A DNA stretch of 64,000 nucleotides from Stictocephala bisonia (GCA_035578905.1 JAQJVL010000004.1:1714082-1778081); one strand, 5' to 3'; positions 11,852-24,159 are shown, counted from the stretch's first letter. Numbers and translations: made by a program. The notes: generated by a model not told the origin, from the letters alone.

Positions 11852-13277
11852 TTAAGGTGTCTTCATGTCAATGTGTATCCACGTTAAGGTGTCTTCATGT
11901 TAAGGTGTATCCACGTTAAGGTGTCTTCATGTCAATGTGTATCCACGTTAAGGTGTCTTCATGTCAATGTGTATCCACGTTAAGGTGTCTTCATGTTAAG
12001 GTGTATCCACGTTAAGGTGTCTTCATGTCAATGTGTATCCACGTTAAGGTGTCTTCATGTCAATGTGTATTCCAATAAGGTGTCTTCATGTTAAGGTGTA
12101 TCCACGTTAATGTGTCTTCATGTCAATGTGTATCCACGTTAATGTGTCTTCATGTCAATGTGTATCCACGTTAATGTGTCTTCATGTCAATGTGTATCCA
12201 CGTTAAGGTGTCTTCATGTCAATGTGTATTCCAATAAGGTGTCTTCATGTTAAGGTGTATCCACGTTAATGTGTCTTCATGTCAATGTGTATCCACGTTA
12301 AGGTGTCTTCATGTCAATGTGTATCCACGTTAATGTGTCTTCATGTCAATGTGTATCCACGTTAAGGTGTCTTCATGTCAATGTGTATTCCAATAAGGTG
12401 TCTTCATGTCAATGTGTATTCCAATAATGTGTCTTCATGTCAATGTGTATCCACGTTAAGGTGTCTTCATGTCAATGTGTATTCCAATAAGGTGTCTTCA
12501 TGTTAAGGTGTATCCACGTTAATGTGTCTTCATGTCAATGTGTATCCACGTTAAGGTGTCTTCATGTCAATGTGTATTCCAATAAGGTGTCTTCATGTTA
12601 AGGTGTATCCACGTTAATGTGTCTTCATGTCAATGTGTATCCACGTTAATGTGTCTTCATGTCAATGTGTATCCACGTTAAGGTGTCTTCATGTCAATGT
12701 GTATTCCAATAAGGTGTCTTCATGTCAATGTGTATTCCAATAATGTGTCTTCATGTTAAGGTGTATCCACGTTAATGTGTCTTCATGTCAATGTGTATCC
12801 ACGTTAAGGTGTCTTCATGTCAATGTGTATCCACGTTAAGGTGTCTTCATGTCAATGTGTATTCCAATAATGTGTCTTCATGTTAAGGTGTATCCACGTT
12901 AATGTGTCTTCATGTCAATGTGTATTCCAATAATGTGTCTTCATGTTAAGGTGTATCCACGTTAATGTGTCTTCATGTCAATGTGTATCCACGTTAAGGT
13001 GTCTTCATGTCAATGTGTATCCACGTTAAGGTGTCTTCATGTCAATGTGTATTCCAATAATGTGTCTTCATGTTAAGGTGTATCCACGTTAATGTGTCTT
13101 CATGTCAATGTGTATCCACGTTAAGGTGTCTTCATGTCAATGTGTATCCACGTTAAGGTGTCTTCATGTCAATGTGTATTCCAATAATGTGTCTTCATGT
13201 TAAGGTGTATCCACGTTAAGGTGTCTTCATGTCAATGTGTATCCACGTTAAGGTGTCTCTTTGTTAAGGTGTTTCCA
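11852..13277. repeat. Minisatellite, right half (32-bp units)
   Basis: About 44 units of 32 bp built on GTCTTCATGTCAATGTGTAT, alternating with CCACGTTAAGGTG or CCAATAAGGTG endings. The diagnostic word is CTTCATGTC, whereas the left half has CTACTTGTC, so the two halves belong to separate subfamilies. The array ends near 13277 in unique sequence. Confidence 0.95.
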
Positions 13278-13616
13278 CGTTTCTTAAGTCTAGCACAAAT
13301 TATGGGATGAGCCAAATATGCTTCCTTTACACCTCAAGAATGTAAACACTAAGTACATATATATCGCTTTTTATCCAGCGTCCATCCTTGTCTTATCCTA
13401 ACACCAGATAAATGTGCTTGGTGAATTCGGATGAGTATTTTACTGAAATTGTTGACCTATGAGATTCTGCCGCAAGCACGCTGTCAGGACTGCGAGCACT
13501 ATGCCTACAGATTCAAATTAAAAAAGAATGTATTAACAGAAAAACAATAAGACTTCACCATTGAACATAAAAAAGCCAAAGCTACCGTACATGCTACTAT
13601 ATTCCAAAACAAAATA

Positions 13617-14202
13617 CAGTACATCCTCCATTATCCGGCCTCGCTTTATCCGGCAGTCCATGTCATCCGGTTGGGCAAGTAGATAACAATAAAAATTATT
13701 TACAAGATAAAATTACGCTTAATCGGAAGAGCCTTTCAGTTTTGAAACGCAAATGTCGCACACGTTATTTCGGTTTTGCATTTCGGAAATTGCAGGCGCT
13801 GTATTGACTAGTCACCCCTCTCATGCGGTCGCTTATTACTGCTTAATAATTTAATAATGCACCTGAAGATCCGAACTGGCAATGTTGTTTACTTTTGTTT
13901 AGTGTGGCTGGCTGGAAGAGTCCATTTCGCGATTGGGGGAAGTGGAACAGTTCATTTTATGTAAACACCCACAAGCAGCGTCAAAGTTGGCGATCGTAAT
14001 ATACATCGTTCGTTTTATTACAATTGTGCAGAACGCGTTGCGTCACATGCAATTGTAGGCGCCCCGCGTACGCGTGCTGTTTGTTATCAGTAACTAAACG
14101 TGTTTCTCTAATAAACGATATTTATGACTTATGTTTTATCCGGATTCTATCGTATCCGACTTGACCTTCACCACATTAGGCCGGATAACCGAGGTTGTAC
14201 TG
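13617..14202. mobile_element. Non-autonomous Tigger/pogo-type element
   Basis: The left end CAGTACATCCTCCATTATCC and the right end, read on the minus strand, CAGTACAACCTCGGTTATCC are inverted repeats continuing with GGCC. They are flanked by TA at 13615-13616 and 14203-14204. The CAGTNCA...TTATCCGG form is typical of Tigger/pogo members of Tc1/mariner. The 586-bp interior shows no transposase frame. Confidence 0.85.
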
Positions 14203-14328
14203 TATAAGGATAAATTTATCCCAAACATCGAAATATACAGTCTTAGAATTTGCATGTCCTCAGTAGTAGGCCTTCTGTATCTAAAATGTTAAGTTACTAG
14301 AGAGGAAAAGGACTTGCCTTTCGCTCTA

Positions 14329-14398
<70 letters not shown>

Positions 14399-16439
14399 GT
14401 ATATACATACTAGCGAGAAAATTCATTGTTTTTAAGTATTATTGTTTATAGTACAAAATAAAGTGAAATTTATAGCAATTTACGCTAATATATATATATA
14501 TATATATATAAACACAGCAAACACTATCTGATTTTGAGGTAAATACTTTAAATATTCATCCTGGAAACAATGGGAAAGCACAAGAGACTAAGGTTCTGCG
14601 CGTGCGCAGGAGTCACAATTGAACCAATTAAATATTTATTACCACTCGCTAAGGTCATGTAGAGTTATCTTGAAGTCCCCAGGACTGTGATTGTTAAAAC
14701 GAATTTAGATAAAATCATAATACTGACGAGTTAATATAACAAACGAATTTTGTCTGCGTAAATGTACAGTATTCCATGATAAAAAATAAATATTTTACTA
14801 TCCTCTGAATTTAAGCTAAAGTAGTAGGCCTATATTATATTTTCATTGCACAACAGTAAATAATTTTTCGAATTAGTCTTTATTAATTTTTAAAATATTC
14901 TGTTTAAGATATTTCTAAGCAAATTATGACGTAATTGTAATTACAACGTTTGTCGTGTGCTATAAATTTAAGTGCTAAAAACATCATTTTTGAAAAAAGA
15001 GGAATTTTCAATGCGATGTGACGGGTGTTCCTGGTTCAGTCAGTCCGTACTCCAACCTATCATTACATCACGATACCATATTTAAAAAAAAATAAAGCTA
15101 AAATCTTAAAACAAATTATATATTTAAGGTAAGTATAAAAGGGGAAATTACCCAGCATGTCTATTTTTTTATCCGTAGGTTTTTATTTTTCTGCTGAAAA
15201 TCAGACCATCTACGTGGTTCGAATTCCACGTAAAACTATAGGTCACTTAGTACCTTGGCTATTGGGCTATTATTAATAAATGACCTTTTATAAGCAGTCG
15301 AACTCAGTCAGTAACTAGACTACACAGGTCATCCACATTCCTCCTACACTTACCTAGGAATACGCCCAAGCTGTGTCGGCGTATCATACCTGAGTAATTA
15401 CTCGTACAATGAATAATGATGATGTTTACATACAGGATTGAAAAAATATGGAAATGTTTTAAAAAGGTTTATGTGACTTAACTTGTAAAAGTGAAATCTT
15501 GTACTGATCATGGTTACAAAGAAAATTTTTTACACCATTAGCGATATTTTATCTTTTCAGGGGGACGGCCCACGAGGAGTTGAACGAAAATCTTCAAAGT
15601 AAGCCGAGGTCGAGTTTGGTATCAAATTAAAGGTCTATTCAAGAGAAATTAATTGCCGCAAACTGGACTTCGAAAAGTTTATACTTTACAGAGAAGCGGT
15701 CATTGAATTTCTAAGTAACTAATTTGAACAATATTATTTCTCTATTTAACATTTTTAATTAAATTGTTCTGATCAACAATTATACTTTATGGAACACAAT
15801 TACTAAAAAAAATTAAATTATCAAATTATCTGTGGGAAAAAATAACGTTGTTGTGAAAGCGTTTCCATATTTTTTTCCACTCTATATAACTGATGTACGT
15901 ACCATCCCAGATAATGCCATAATTAAGCTTCAAAAGAATTTAATCAGGACATAAGCCTATAGATCTTAAAAAATAAAATGTTCTTAATAATTTTTTACTT
16001 TACTCATTTGTTTTTTCCAATTAAGTCTTTGGCCACTATAGATTCCTGGATATTTTTAATAGTTTGTTGATGAGATAGCCTGGCAAGTACAATCTGCATG
16101 AAAGCGCTTAAATTTATGCAATTTAATTTTGTCATCAAAGTAAAAATGTTTGGATAAGAAAAAAATAACTACAGTGAAGGTTAAATTTAACCGACTTTTC
16201 AACACTTAAATACAATTCACTACATACAAACAATTAAGATTTCATATCAATTTTAATATTACACTTTAAAGTAGGCTTAGAAGATGCATGTTATGGAATG
16301 GGAGTATCCTCAGCAAAAGCTGTTATTTTTTTAACATAATTTTCAAGATAATATTATTAATTCACTTTGAAAATCAAGTATGATACTTTTGAACACAATA
16401 TCTATAGCAACAAATTCCATTCTGTCATTCAAATATGAT
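14203..16439. other. Intronic sequence with TA microsatellite
   Basis: It contains a pure (TA)n run at about 14329-14393 and a shorter one near 14490-14509. A GGTTCGAATTCC stretch near 15218 looks like a polymerase III B box, but no A box or family partner was found. No gene seen. Confidence 0.5.
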
Positions 16440-16700
16440 TTGAATCAATTGTGAGTGGTTCCCTGAATTACGAATTAGTTTGTTCCCTAAAATTATAGGG
16501 TGTACGTTCCCTGAGATTGTTATTTGTATGTTATCTTAAGGAAGTGATGAGTAAATTCTCACGAGCTTATGATGTTTACGTTCTCTCAAGGCTGTAATAG
16601 AAACGTGGTACGTTCCCTTAACATGTGACCTGCGCGTACTCTCAAGTTTGTGATTTGTATGTTCTATCAACTTTGTAATGGGTGTATTCTGGAACTGTAA
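16440..16700. repeat. Degenerate tandem repeat, about 40 bp
   Basis: A recurrent theme of the type GTTCCCTGAAATTGTAATG, followed by GTACGTTC, recurs about six times with heavy divergence. It is an old relative of the many minisatellites here. Confidence 0.5.
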
Positions 16701-16704
16701 TGAG

Positions 16705-17094
16705 TAACATACTTGCTCGTTCTAATTTGGAAAATAAAATATCGTGATTCACGGTTTCAAATGCTTTTTGAAAATCGACGATGAGCTTTATATGTGAAGT
16801 GGGGAAATAAAATGTTGTAGGAACAATTGCCGTATTTAAACTCTAGTGAAATCTGTGAGGATTTATACTGACAACGTGAGAAAAAGTTAATTGCACGAAC
16901 AAAGTATCATCCGGATCTTAATTACCCTTTCAAGAAATTTATATAAGACTTCAAGTAATGATATAGGCCTGTTTTTACAATTAAAGAGAAAGAACCTTTC
17001 GTAGTTGTTGGAATAACTTGCCCAATTTTTAAATTTTCATGTACTGCCCCATATAAAAGGGATTTATTGAAGAAAATATAAACTATATTATCAC
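16705..17094 (-). mobile_element. Degraded LINE reverse transcriptase fragment
   Basis: The minus strand reads HENLKIGQVIPTTTKGSFSL (the RT segment before the fingers) and, in another frame farther on, LIVDFQKAFETVNHDILFSK, which is RT motif A. Deletions and stops separate the two. The fragment directly abuts the 36-bp minisatellite. Confidence 0.75.
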
Positions 17095-17095
17095 T

Positions 17096-18358
17096 AATGT
17101 ACATGTGAGGGTGGATGGAAGGGTGATCACTGAAGCACGTCACAGGTTCGGTGGATGGGTGGTCACTAACGTACGTATCAGGGTGGGTGGAAGGGTGATC
17201 ACTGACGTACGTTTAAAGTTGGGTGGATGGGTGTAAAGGTGTTAACTGACGTACGTGTAAGGGTGGGTGGAAGGGTGGTCACTGAAGCGCGTCACAGGTT
17301 GGGTGGATGGGTGGTCACTAACGTATGTATCAGGGTGGGTGGAAGGGTGATCACTGACGTACGTGTAAGGGTAGGTGGAAGGGTGGTCACTGAAGCACGT
17401 CACAGGTTGGGTGGATGGGTGGTCACTAACATACGTATCAGGGTGGGTGGAAGGGTGATCACTGACGTACGTTTAAAGTTGGGTGGATGGGTGTAAAGGT
17501 GTTAACTTACGTACGTGTAAGGGTGGGTGGAAGGGTGATCACTGAAGCACGTCACAGGTTGGGTGGATGGGTGGTCACTAACCTACGTATCAGGGTGGGT
17601 GGAAGGGTGATCATTGACGTACGTTTAAAGTTGGGTGGATGGGTGTAAAGGTGTTAACTGACGTACGTGTAAGGGTGGGTGGAAGGGTGGTCACTGAAGC
17701 ACGTTACAGGTTGGGTGGATGGGTGGTCACTAACGTACGTATCAGGGTGGGTGGAAGGGTGATCACTGACGTACGTCACAGGTTGGGTGGATGGGTGGTC
17801 ACTAACGTACGTATCAGGGTGGGTGGAAGGGTGATCACTGACGTACGTTTAAAGTTGGGTGGATGGGTGTAAGGTGTTAACTGACGTACGTGTAAGGGTG
17901 GGTGGACGGGTGAGTAGAAGGGTGGTCATTGACGTAGTGTAAAGGTGGGTGGAAGGGAGTTCACTGACGTACATGTAAGGGTGGGTGGAAGGGTGGTCAC
18001 TGAAGCACGTCACAATTTGGGTGGATGGGTGGTCACTAACGTACGTATCAGGGTGGGTGGAAGGGTGATCACTGACGTACGTTTAAAGTTGGGTGGATGG
18101 GTGTAAAGGTGTTAACTGACGTACGTGTAAGGGTGGGTGGAAGGGTGGTCATTGGCGTAGTGTAAAGGTGGGTGGAAGGGAGTTCACTGACGTACATGTA
18201 AGGGTGGGTGGAAGGGTGGTCACTGACGTACATGCAAAGGTGGATATAAGGGTGGTCACTGATGTACGTGTAAGAGTGGATGGAAGGGTGGTCACTGACG
18301 TACGGGTAAGGGTAGGTGGAAGGGTGGTCACTGACGTATGTGTATGGGTAGATGGGCG
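17096..18358. repeat. 36-bp minisatellite
   Basis: About 35 units of 36 bp containing GTCACTGACGTACGTGTAAG followed by GGTGGGTGGAAGGGTG. Because the unit is divisible by three, open frames run through it on both strands, as 12-residue repeats such as VTDVRVRVGGRV on plus and VSDHPSTHPYTY on minus. No start context, partner exon or conserved domain supports translation. Confidence 0.95.
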
Positions 18359-18359
18359 A

Positions 18360-19340
18360 CAACTCATTGTCGCTCGTGTTCATCCTCATTTTAATGTCCA
18401 ATGTATAGATTCTGGCAGTGATAGGGAAAGGAACGATTCATACTGAGCTATCGATCATTTGGCAAAAGTAATCATGAAGATATTTAAGTGACAGTTGTTA
18501 ATTAAATAAAAAAAAAAATAAATAACTTGGTTGAATGATTGGCCAAGCAAACATGTGTTTATGTCAAAGGATATTTTTATCTCACTGACTTACCTTTATG
18601 TTATTATAGAGTGCATTGTAATGTTAAAGTTCTCTTGACGCAAATCGGATTTTGTTTTTCTTCCTCTGCCCACTACGATTGCCACACGCGGCGGTGTCCT
18701 TTGCCTCTCGGAAAGTTTAATGAATCTCTTTCTTACAAAAGGCCTGTGAAACACTAGCCTCTTTTTTCTTCATTGCACGTCGAGGAAAAATTTACTTCAT
18801 ACATTCATTTTTAGACTTATTTAACGACATTAGTGCGAGTTTGAACTCTGTCCAACTTCCTTGCAACTTGTTCAACACATAAGTGGGAATGACAGCAGCA
18901 AGATATTATGATAAGATAGTTATTGAATTATCAAGTATCTATAGTGATTTTGAGTGATTTTTTTCACTGAATGTAAGTAAATGTACAAGTGAGTAAGGTT
19001 AAGAAAGTTAGATTTAAATATTCGCTATTTCTTCCCTTTTAAATTATAGCTGTTAAAAGATTCTGATTCATATGAAATATTTCAACCGTGCACCCAAGCT
19101 AACACGAGTATAGGCCTACCCACTCTCCCTGCATTACTGATTATCTAATTCAGGTAGGATGAAATATACCTTTTAATGGGACTCTGGACAAATTGTTACA
19201 ATATGCTACACTTTCCTACATTTAAATTTAGAATTTATATTACAACATAATAACTCAGTAAGAAAATTAAAACGATGCCGAAATTATGCATTACTGTAAT
19301 AATAACCATTTCAAATAAAAGTTAAAATTTATCTGGCAAC
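18360..19340. other. Intronic sequence without identified gene
   Basis: AT-rich with a short GC-richer patch at about 18660-18740. No motif, repeat or splice-bounded exon is recognised. Confidence 0.4.
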
Positions 19341-20098
19341 AATAAGCAATAAGCAATAAGCAATAGGCATTTTTATTACCACAATTCATTTGTTACATTT
19401 CACAAATATGGTGGTTCGTTAATCAATATTAAAACTAGACAAGGGAATTCATGATAACTTATGATGAAATTCAATTTTATAAAATAGAATAATATCTAAT
19501 GATTTAAAAATTCCTTCACTGAATATATCGCCTGTGTGACAAGTAAGGATTTAATCAGTTTTTTGAATTTGGCCAGTGACTGTTGTTCTTTTATTTCTAA
19601 AGGCAGTTTATTAAAAAGTCTCCAACCAGAATACAACGGACTTTTTTCAAAAGTAGTGGTTCTGTGCCGTAAGTAGTGCAAATCCTGTCTGTGTCTTGTA
19701 TAGTGTCCGTGGAGGTCTCCCATGCGTTCCAAGTCATCGCGTTTTTTGAATGTAAGAACTAGGACTTCCTGTACGTATAGCGAGTGAGCTGTAAGAATTT
19801 TGTGTTTTCTGAAAAGATCTTTGCATGAGTGTCGTTGAGGGACATTAAATATAATTCTTAATATTTTTTTTGACTTTTTAGAATTTTTTCAAGTTGGAGC
19901 AAGAGCCCCAAATGGAAATCCCGTACCGTATGATGCTTTCACAGTAACCTCTGTACACATCTAACAATGTTTCAATACTACTGCAAGGCTTTAGCACCCG
20001 AATAGCATAAGTAGCAGAATTTAATTTTTTATTAAGTTTTTCTAAATGAACTCCCCATGACAGGGTTTGATCTATATTTACTCCAACAATGTTAAAAA
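19341..20098 (-). mobile_element. LINE 3' end fragment
   Basis: The minus strand reads VGVNIDQTLSWGVHLEKLNK, then YRGYCESIIRYGISIWG and, in another frame, HRTTTFEKSPLYSGWRLFNK to LLVTQAIYSVKEFLNH: the usual C-terminal part of CR1/Jockey-type ORF2. It ends in a 3' tail of TTGCTTA-type repeats at 19341-19370. It is 5'-truncated near 20098 and frameshifted near 19740-19880. Confidence 0.85.
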
Positions 20099-20199
20099 AG
20101 CTGTTAAAGTAATACTAAATGTTATTAGGTCTCTCTCAATAATGCCAAAATGACTGAAAGATATTGATGGAGAAAATATTCAATTTTTTTTACATACAT

Positions 20200-21446
20200 G
20201 TCACTGTTTTCCACCTTTGGAAAATAAAGTAACATACTAATACCAGAAATAAATTAGGAAGTTTTAATTCAAATAAAATTTATTTCCAGAAAATAATAAA
20301 ACAATAAACAACATTAGTGCCAAAATTATCATGAATGCTACTGTCCTTACAATGCATAACTACTGTTAGACTTCAAAAAAGAGCTGTCAGAACTATTTTA
20401 AAATTAAACGTCAGAGTCGTGTCGAGAAGCGTTCAGGGAGCTTAGATTATTGACCCTACCCTGCCTCTATATATTGGAGGTCGCCCTGTACTGCAAGTCA
20501 AAGTGCACTTTGACGCGCGGCAGGGATGTTCACTCTTATGAAACTAGAGGGAGGAATAATTACAGAACGCAGAGGCATAGAAGCGCAGCTTTCAAGCGTC
20601 TGCCATCACAAGTGGGTGTAAACATAATCAATTTGCTCCCTGAACAAATTAAAAATCAAAACCTGAATTTGTTCAAAAGACGTTTGAAATACCTTTTGGT
20701 GGAAAGTGCTTTTTATTCAGTTGAAGAATTCTTTCAAAGCCGCTGGGACAATCAGTAAACACCCTATCATGCAATTCTGGTGTCAAGTGTGTGAATGTAT
20801 GATGCGTGTGCAAGATGTATGTATGAATGTGTCCGATTGTGTGTGAGTGTTTTAGGCTAAAAGAAATTTTGACTTTTGCAACACAATTGTTAATTGTATT
20901 CATGCAATAAAGAATTTATTTATTTATTTACTACGATGTTAAAAATGTCGAAATAAAGTATACAATACTTACATGTTATTAACGGTCAGTACATATTAAG
21001 TTACTTGAGAGAAAATAAATACATATCTTTCATGTATTGCTGTACTATAAGTTAAAGTTAGATGAGTAGCAATTGAACAAAATAAATTTTAAAAATATGT
21101 ACAGCACTAATTAATTATGACATGAAATTCTTCTAATTCCGTCTGGAAACAAATACTAACTCACAAGGGAATAAGAAGCCAGCCCGTGCGCAGAGGTTAC
21201 ACTGTACCATAAAATATAGACAGATATCTGTCTATATTCTGTGACTGTACATATTGTTACTGTATTTACTATCGCTTAATTTACAGTTGTCTGATGTTAT
21301 CAATGATTGTAATTGACAAAAAAATGTATTGATGTAGAAAATGTTCTATTACATTTTGATAAAAGGCCATAAATACATGTATACGTGTACGGTCACTGTT
21401 TTCCACCTTTGGAAAGTAAAGCAACAAACTAATACTAGAGTAAGAT
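20200..21446. repeat. Short direct repeat, two copies around a LINE
   Basis: About 55 bp beginning TCACTGTTTTCCACCTTTGG occurs at 20203-20258 and again at 21391-21446. The copies differ by a few bases and lie on either side of the 20.3-20.9 kb LINE. They are too far from the LINE ends to be its target duplication. Confidence 0.6.
20340..20932 (+). mobile_element. LINE 3' end fragment
   Basis: The plus strand encodes VHSYETRGRNNYRTQRHRSA, then FKRLPSQVGVNIINLLPEQI and LLVESAFYSVEEFF, the C-terminal end of a CR1/Jockey-like ORF2, stop at 20756-20758. Upstream pieces (VRLQKRAVRTILKLNVR) are in another frame. The 3' end has AATAAAG and a TTTA-type tail at 20906-20932. It is related to, but diverged from, the fragment at 19.3 kb and lies in the opposite orientation. 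Confidence 0.85.
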
Positions 21447-21505
21447 TGTACAAGTTTATAAAAGTTTTAAATGCCGTTATAATGGTGTCTGTGTATGTGT
21501 TATAG

Positions 21506-21644
21506 GACAGAGCTAATCAAATTCAGAAGGCACTTAAATTCGATAAGTTGTCTGTGCCTACCGAGCTCTCTGAAGTACGGCAACTGATGAAGGAGAACTT
21601 GATGAAGAAGAGTGCAGAAACTGAGGAAATATTCAGCCCTACAA
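21506..21644 (+). CDS. Exon 2 of unrecognised helical protein
   Basis: It begins after GTGTGTTATAG and ends at CCTACAA|GTAAGT, a strong donor. Length 139 nt: 46 codons plus one base, which pairs with the TG opening exon 3 to make ATG. It reads DRANQIQKALKFDKL, then a short VPTELSEVRQLM helix, then KKSAETEEIFSPT. It is rich in K, E and Q and likely helical. The last 44 nt, from ATGAAGAAGAGTGCAG through the donor, are the start of the tandem array that fills the next 2 kb. The authentic donor is taken as the first one because frame continues only there: reading past it gives AGT AAG TAA, a stop three codons in. Confidence 0.8.
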
Positions 21645-23695
21645 GTAAGTAACTCATTGTCCTTAGGCTTGACCATTTGGAGGATTTACCCGTGTGTGTC
21701 TTTCCTTTATGAAGAATAGTGCAGAGACTGAGGAAATATTCAGCCCTACAAGTAAGTAACTCATTGTCCTTAGGCTTGACCACTTGGAGGATTTACCCGT
21801 GTGTGTCTTTCCTTTATGAAGAATAGTGCAGAGACTGAGGAAATATTCAGCCCTACAAGTAAGTAACTCATTGTCCTTAGGCTTGACCACTTGGAGGATT
21901 TACCCGTGTGTGTCTTTCCTTTATGAAGAAGAGTGCAGAAACTGAGGAAATATTCAGCCCTACAAGTAAGTAACTCATTGTCCTTAGGCTTGACCACTTA
22001 GAGATTTACCCGTATGTGTCTTTCCTTTATGAAGAAGAGTGCAGAAACTGAGGAAATATTCAGCCCTACAAGTAAGTAACTCATTGTCCTTAGGCTTGAC
22101 CACTTAGAGATTTACCCGTATGTGTCTTTCCTTTATGAAGAAGAGTGCAGAAACTGAGGAAATATTCAGCCCTACAAGTAAGTAACTCATTGTCCTTAGG
22201 CTTGACCACTTAGAGATTTACCCGTATGTGTCTTTCCTTTATGAAGAAGAGTGCAGAGACTGAGGAAATATTCAGCCCTACAAGTAAGTAACTCATTGTC
22301 CTTAGGCTTGACCACTTAGAGATTTACCCGTATGTGTCTTTCCTTTATGAAGAAGAGTGCAGAGACTGAGGAAATATTAGCCCTACAAGTAAGTAACTCA
22401 TTGTCCTTAGGCTTGACCACTTGGAGGATTTACCCGTGTGTGTCTTTCCTTTATGGAGAATAGTGCAGAGACTGAGAAAATATTCAGCCCTACAAGTAAG
22501 TAACTCATTGTCCTTAGGCTTGGCCACTTGGAGGATTTACCCGTGTGTGTCTTTCCTTTATGAAGAATAGTGCAGAGACTGAGGAAATATTAGCCCTACA
22601 AGTAAGTAACTCATTGTCCTTAGGCTTGACCACTTGGAGGATTTACCCGTGTGTGTCTTTCCTTTATGGAGAATAGTGCAGAGACTGAGGAAATATTAGC
22701 CCTACAAGTAAGTAACTCATTGTCCTTAGGCTTGACCACTTGGAGGATTTACCCGTGTGTGTCTTTCCTTTATGAAGAAGAGTGCAGAGACTGAGGAAAT
22801 ATTCAGCCCTACAAGTAAGTAACTCATTGTCCTTAGGCTTGACCACTTGGAGGATTTACCCGTGTGTGTCTTTCCTTTATGGAGAATAGTGCAGAGACTG
22901 AGGAAATATTAGCCCTACAAGTAAGTAACTCATTGTCCTTAGGCTTGACCACTTGGAGGATTTACCCGTGTGTGTCTTTCCTTTATGAAGAATAGTGCAG
23001 AGACTGAGGAAATATTAGCCCTACAAGTAATTAACTCATTGTCCTTAGGCTTGACCACTTGGAGGATTTACCCGTGTGTGTCTTTCCTTTATGGAGAATA
23101 GTGCAGAGACTGAGGAAATATTAGCCCTACAAGTAAGTAACTCATTGTCCTTAGGCTTGACCACTTGGAGGATTTACCCGTGTGTGTCTTTCCTTTATGA
23201 AGAATAGTGCAGAGACTGAGGAAATATTCAGCCCTACAAGTAAGTAACTCATTGTCCTTAGGCTTGACCACTTGGAGGATTTACCCGTGTGTGTCTTTCC
23301 CTTATGAAGAATAGTGCAGAGACTGAGGAAATATTCAGCCCTACAAGTAAGTAACTCATTGTCCTTAGGCTTGACCACTTGGAGGATTTACCCGTGTGTG
23401 TCTTTCCTTTATGAAGAAGAGTGCAGAGACTGAGGAAATATTCAGCCCTACAAGTAAGTAACTCATTGTCCTTAGGCTTGACCACTTGGAGGATTTACCC
23501 GTGTGTGTCTTTCCTTTATGAAGAAGAGTGCAGAGACTGAGGAAATATTCAGCCCTACAAGTAAGTAACTCATTGTCCTTAGGCTTGACCACTTGGAGGA
23601 TTTACCCGTGTGTGTCTTTCCTTTATGAAGAAGAGTGCAGAGACTGAGGAAATATTCAGCCCTACAAGTAAGTAGCTCATTGTCCTTAGGCTTGA
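21601..23695 (+). repeat. ~107-bp tandem repeat derived from the exon 2/intron 2 junction
   Basis: About 20 units of 106-107 bp. Each unit contains the final 44 nt of exon 2 (ATGAAGAAGAGTGCAG to CCTACAA), the donor GTAAGT, then TTAGGCTTGACCACTTGG and a pyrimidine-rich TGTGTGTCTTTCCTTT leading back into ATGAAG. The first unit is the real exon end. One unit has the donor changed (AATTAAC near 23030). Variants such as AATAGTGCAG, and a one-base loss giving ATATTAGCC, define sub-groups. Minus-strand open frames across it are repeat by-products. Each unit could act as a donor, and also as an acceptor (CTTTATGAAG), defining a 37-nt pseudo-exon. Confidence 0.95.
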
Positions 23696-23871
23696 CACTT
23701 GTAGGATTCGCCCTCCAACTTTTTACCACATTTAACTGTATGTGTCTTTCCTTATATTCATATTCTGAAATAGTAAAGTTTGATGGCCTTCTCAAGTATG
23801 TTTTATTGTAATAGGTATTTTTCTAAAATGGTTTTGGAGGACTATAGCCATTACATTTTGACATGTTCATC

Positions 23872-24158
23872 TTCTAAGTACACACGATACTTAATAGCCC
23901 ATACTCTTTGTATACACACGACTATTAGTGGTCCACTCTCTCTGTTCACGCGATCCTTCGTAGCCTTTGTAGTCTTTTCTGTGAACACGACACTTAGAGG
24001 CCCATCCTCTCTGTAAATATGACATTTAGTGGCCCATCCCTCTGTGAACACGACACTCAGTGGCCCATCCTCTAAATACACTCAACACTTAGTGGACCAT
24101 CCTCTCTGTGCACACGGTACTAAGTGGCCCATCCTCTCTGTTTATACGACTTTTAGTG
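23872..24158. repeat. Degenerate ~35-bp tandem repeat
   Basis: About eight diverged units on the theme ACACTTAGTGGCCCATCC, then TCTCTGTGAACACG. It lies 180 bp after the exon-derived array, within intron 2. Confidence 0.8.
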
Positions 24159-24159
24159 G

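Noticed and set aside
15212..15230. tRNA gene suggested by GGTTCGAATTCC
   Set aside because: No A box, acceptor stem or anticodon arm could be found around it.
17227..18446. Overlapping open frames on both strands through the 36-bp repeat
   Set aside because: The unit length is a multiple of three, so openness is automatic. No start context, splice link or domain.
21523..23795. Many minus-strand frames reading MVKPKDNELLTCRAEYFLSL
   Set aside because: Antisense reading of the exon 2-derived tandem repeat.
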